From contig CAKKQI010000331.1 of NCBI GenBank assembly GCA_919901895.1, positions 1 through 5,455 on the forward strand: a DNA stretch of 5,455 nt, in the 5' to 3' direction. How positions within the stretch are numbered: position 1 is the first letter of the stretch; every line of letters starts with the position of its first letter. The notes under the pieces were generated by a model. It worked only from the letters and a program-made list of their open reading frames with translations. It did not search any database and had not been told where the DNA came from. Shown piece after piece: positions 5,133 to 5,455 of this stretch. The position numbers and the translations under genes are program-made. This DNA comes from Candidatus Brocadiaceae bacterium (GTDB lineage Bacteria > Planctomycetota > MHYJ01 > JACQXL01 > CAKKQI01).

Positions 5133-5455
5133 ATGCTATCAAACAAAATAAAAGTCGGGATAATCGGCTGCGGGAACATCAGTCCGGTTTATTTCCGCGC
5201 CGGTAAACGGTTTGAAAGTATTGAAATCAAAACCTGCGGCGATTTGATAACGGAACGGGCCGAAGCCCGGGCGCGGGAGTTCGGGATACCTGAAGCGGCA
5301 ACGGTTGAAAAACTGTTGGCCGACCCCGAGATAAAAATTGTTCTAAATCTGACTCTGCCGGCCGTTCATAGTGAAATCGCCCTGGCCGCCCTGAAAGCAG
5401 GTAAAAACATTTATAACGAAAAACCACTGGCCATCACCAGAGAGGCCGGCCGGCA
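5133..5455 (+). CDS. Gfo/Idh/MocA-family NAD(P)-dependent oxidoreductase, 3' partial
   Basis: The 107 residues in the window are the N-terminal Rossmann domain of a cytoplasmic sugar or polyol dehydrogenase. The dinucleotide-binding motif VGIIGCGNIS is at 8-17, and an acidic residue (D37) follows the second strand in the CGD context. NLTLPAVHSEIALAALKAGK (72-91) leads into the family hallmark EKPL at 96-99. The frame runs off the right edge, so the C-terminal substrate domain (the family usually totals about 330-400 aa) is not seen. An in-frame TAA at 5124-5126 makes ATG 5133 the only sensible start. No Shine-Dalgarno sequence precedes it. The partner gene upstream is ThuA-like, a pairing like thuA/thuB, but the family is very broad and the substrate is unknown. 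Confidence 0.92.
   Translation, partial: MLSNKIKVGIIGCGNISPVYFRAGKRFESIEIKTCGDLITERAEARAREFGIPEAATVEKLLADPEIKIVLNLTLPAVHSEIALAALKAGKNIYNEKPLAITREAGR

Overview
The window looks like a piece of chromosome from an uncultured bacterium, with roughly even GC content and gene-sparse spacing. Sigma-54 control, a PilX-like type IV pilin-like protein, a ThuA/Gfo-Idh-MocA gene pair and intergenic palindromes built on GTCATTGCGAG and GTCATTCTGAG arms would fit an Omnitrophota-, Planctomycetota- or similar candidate-phylum genome. This assignment is an inference and weak; no marker gene is present.

Layout, all genes on the + strand. (1) 1-1199: a sigma-54-dependent activator (bacterial enhancer-binding protein) with a complete AAA+ domain and Fis-type helix-turn-helix. 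Its reading frame is open to the left window edge, so the N-terminus is missing. (2) 1200-1803: a long control region. It holds a chain of overlapping hairpins, two adjacent 19-bp direct repeats at 1588-1625, and a textbook sigma-54 promoter at 1731-1746. (3) 1804-3423: a 539-aa PilX-type minor-pilin-like protein with a prepilin-peptidase-like leader and a large extracytoplasmic domain. (4) 3424-4057: non-coding DNA with two small elements bounded by different terminal inverted repeats. (5) 4058-4747: a ThuA-like protein. (6) 4748-5132: non-coding DNA with a second, larger element of the first family. (7) 5133 to the right edge: the N-terminal 107 residues of a Gfo/Idh/MocA oxidoreductase.

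The first half reads as one regulatory unit: an activator gene, then tandem sites at an enhancer-like distance, then a -24/-12 promoter, then the surface/pilus protein the activator probably controls. The second half is a sugar-metabolism pair resembling thuA/thuB in composition, separated by a mobile element that inserted just upstream of the oxidoreductase start.

The most distinctive observation is the repeat system. Elements at 3491-3665 and 4893-5116 share ends (TGGCTCTGTTGAAACCCT type) and each is flanked by a 7-bp direct repeat (TTTATAA, GTCAATA). They share a 39-bp internal module in opposite orientation. A third element (3778-3935) has unrelated ends but the same inner plan of inward-facing GTCATT arms. 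None encodes a transposase.
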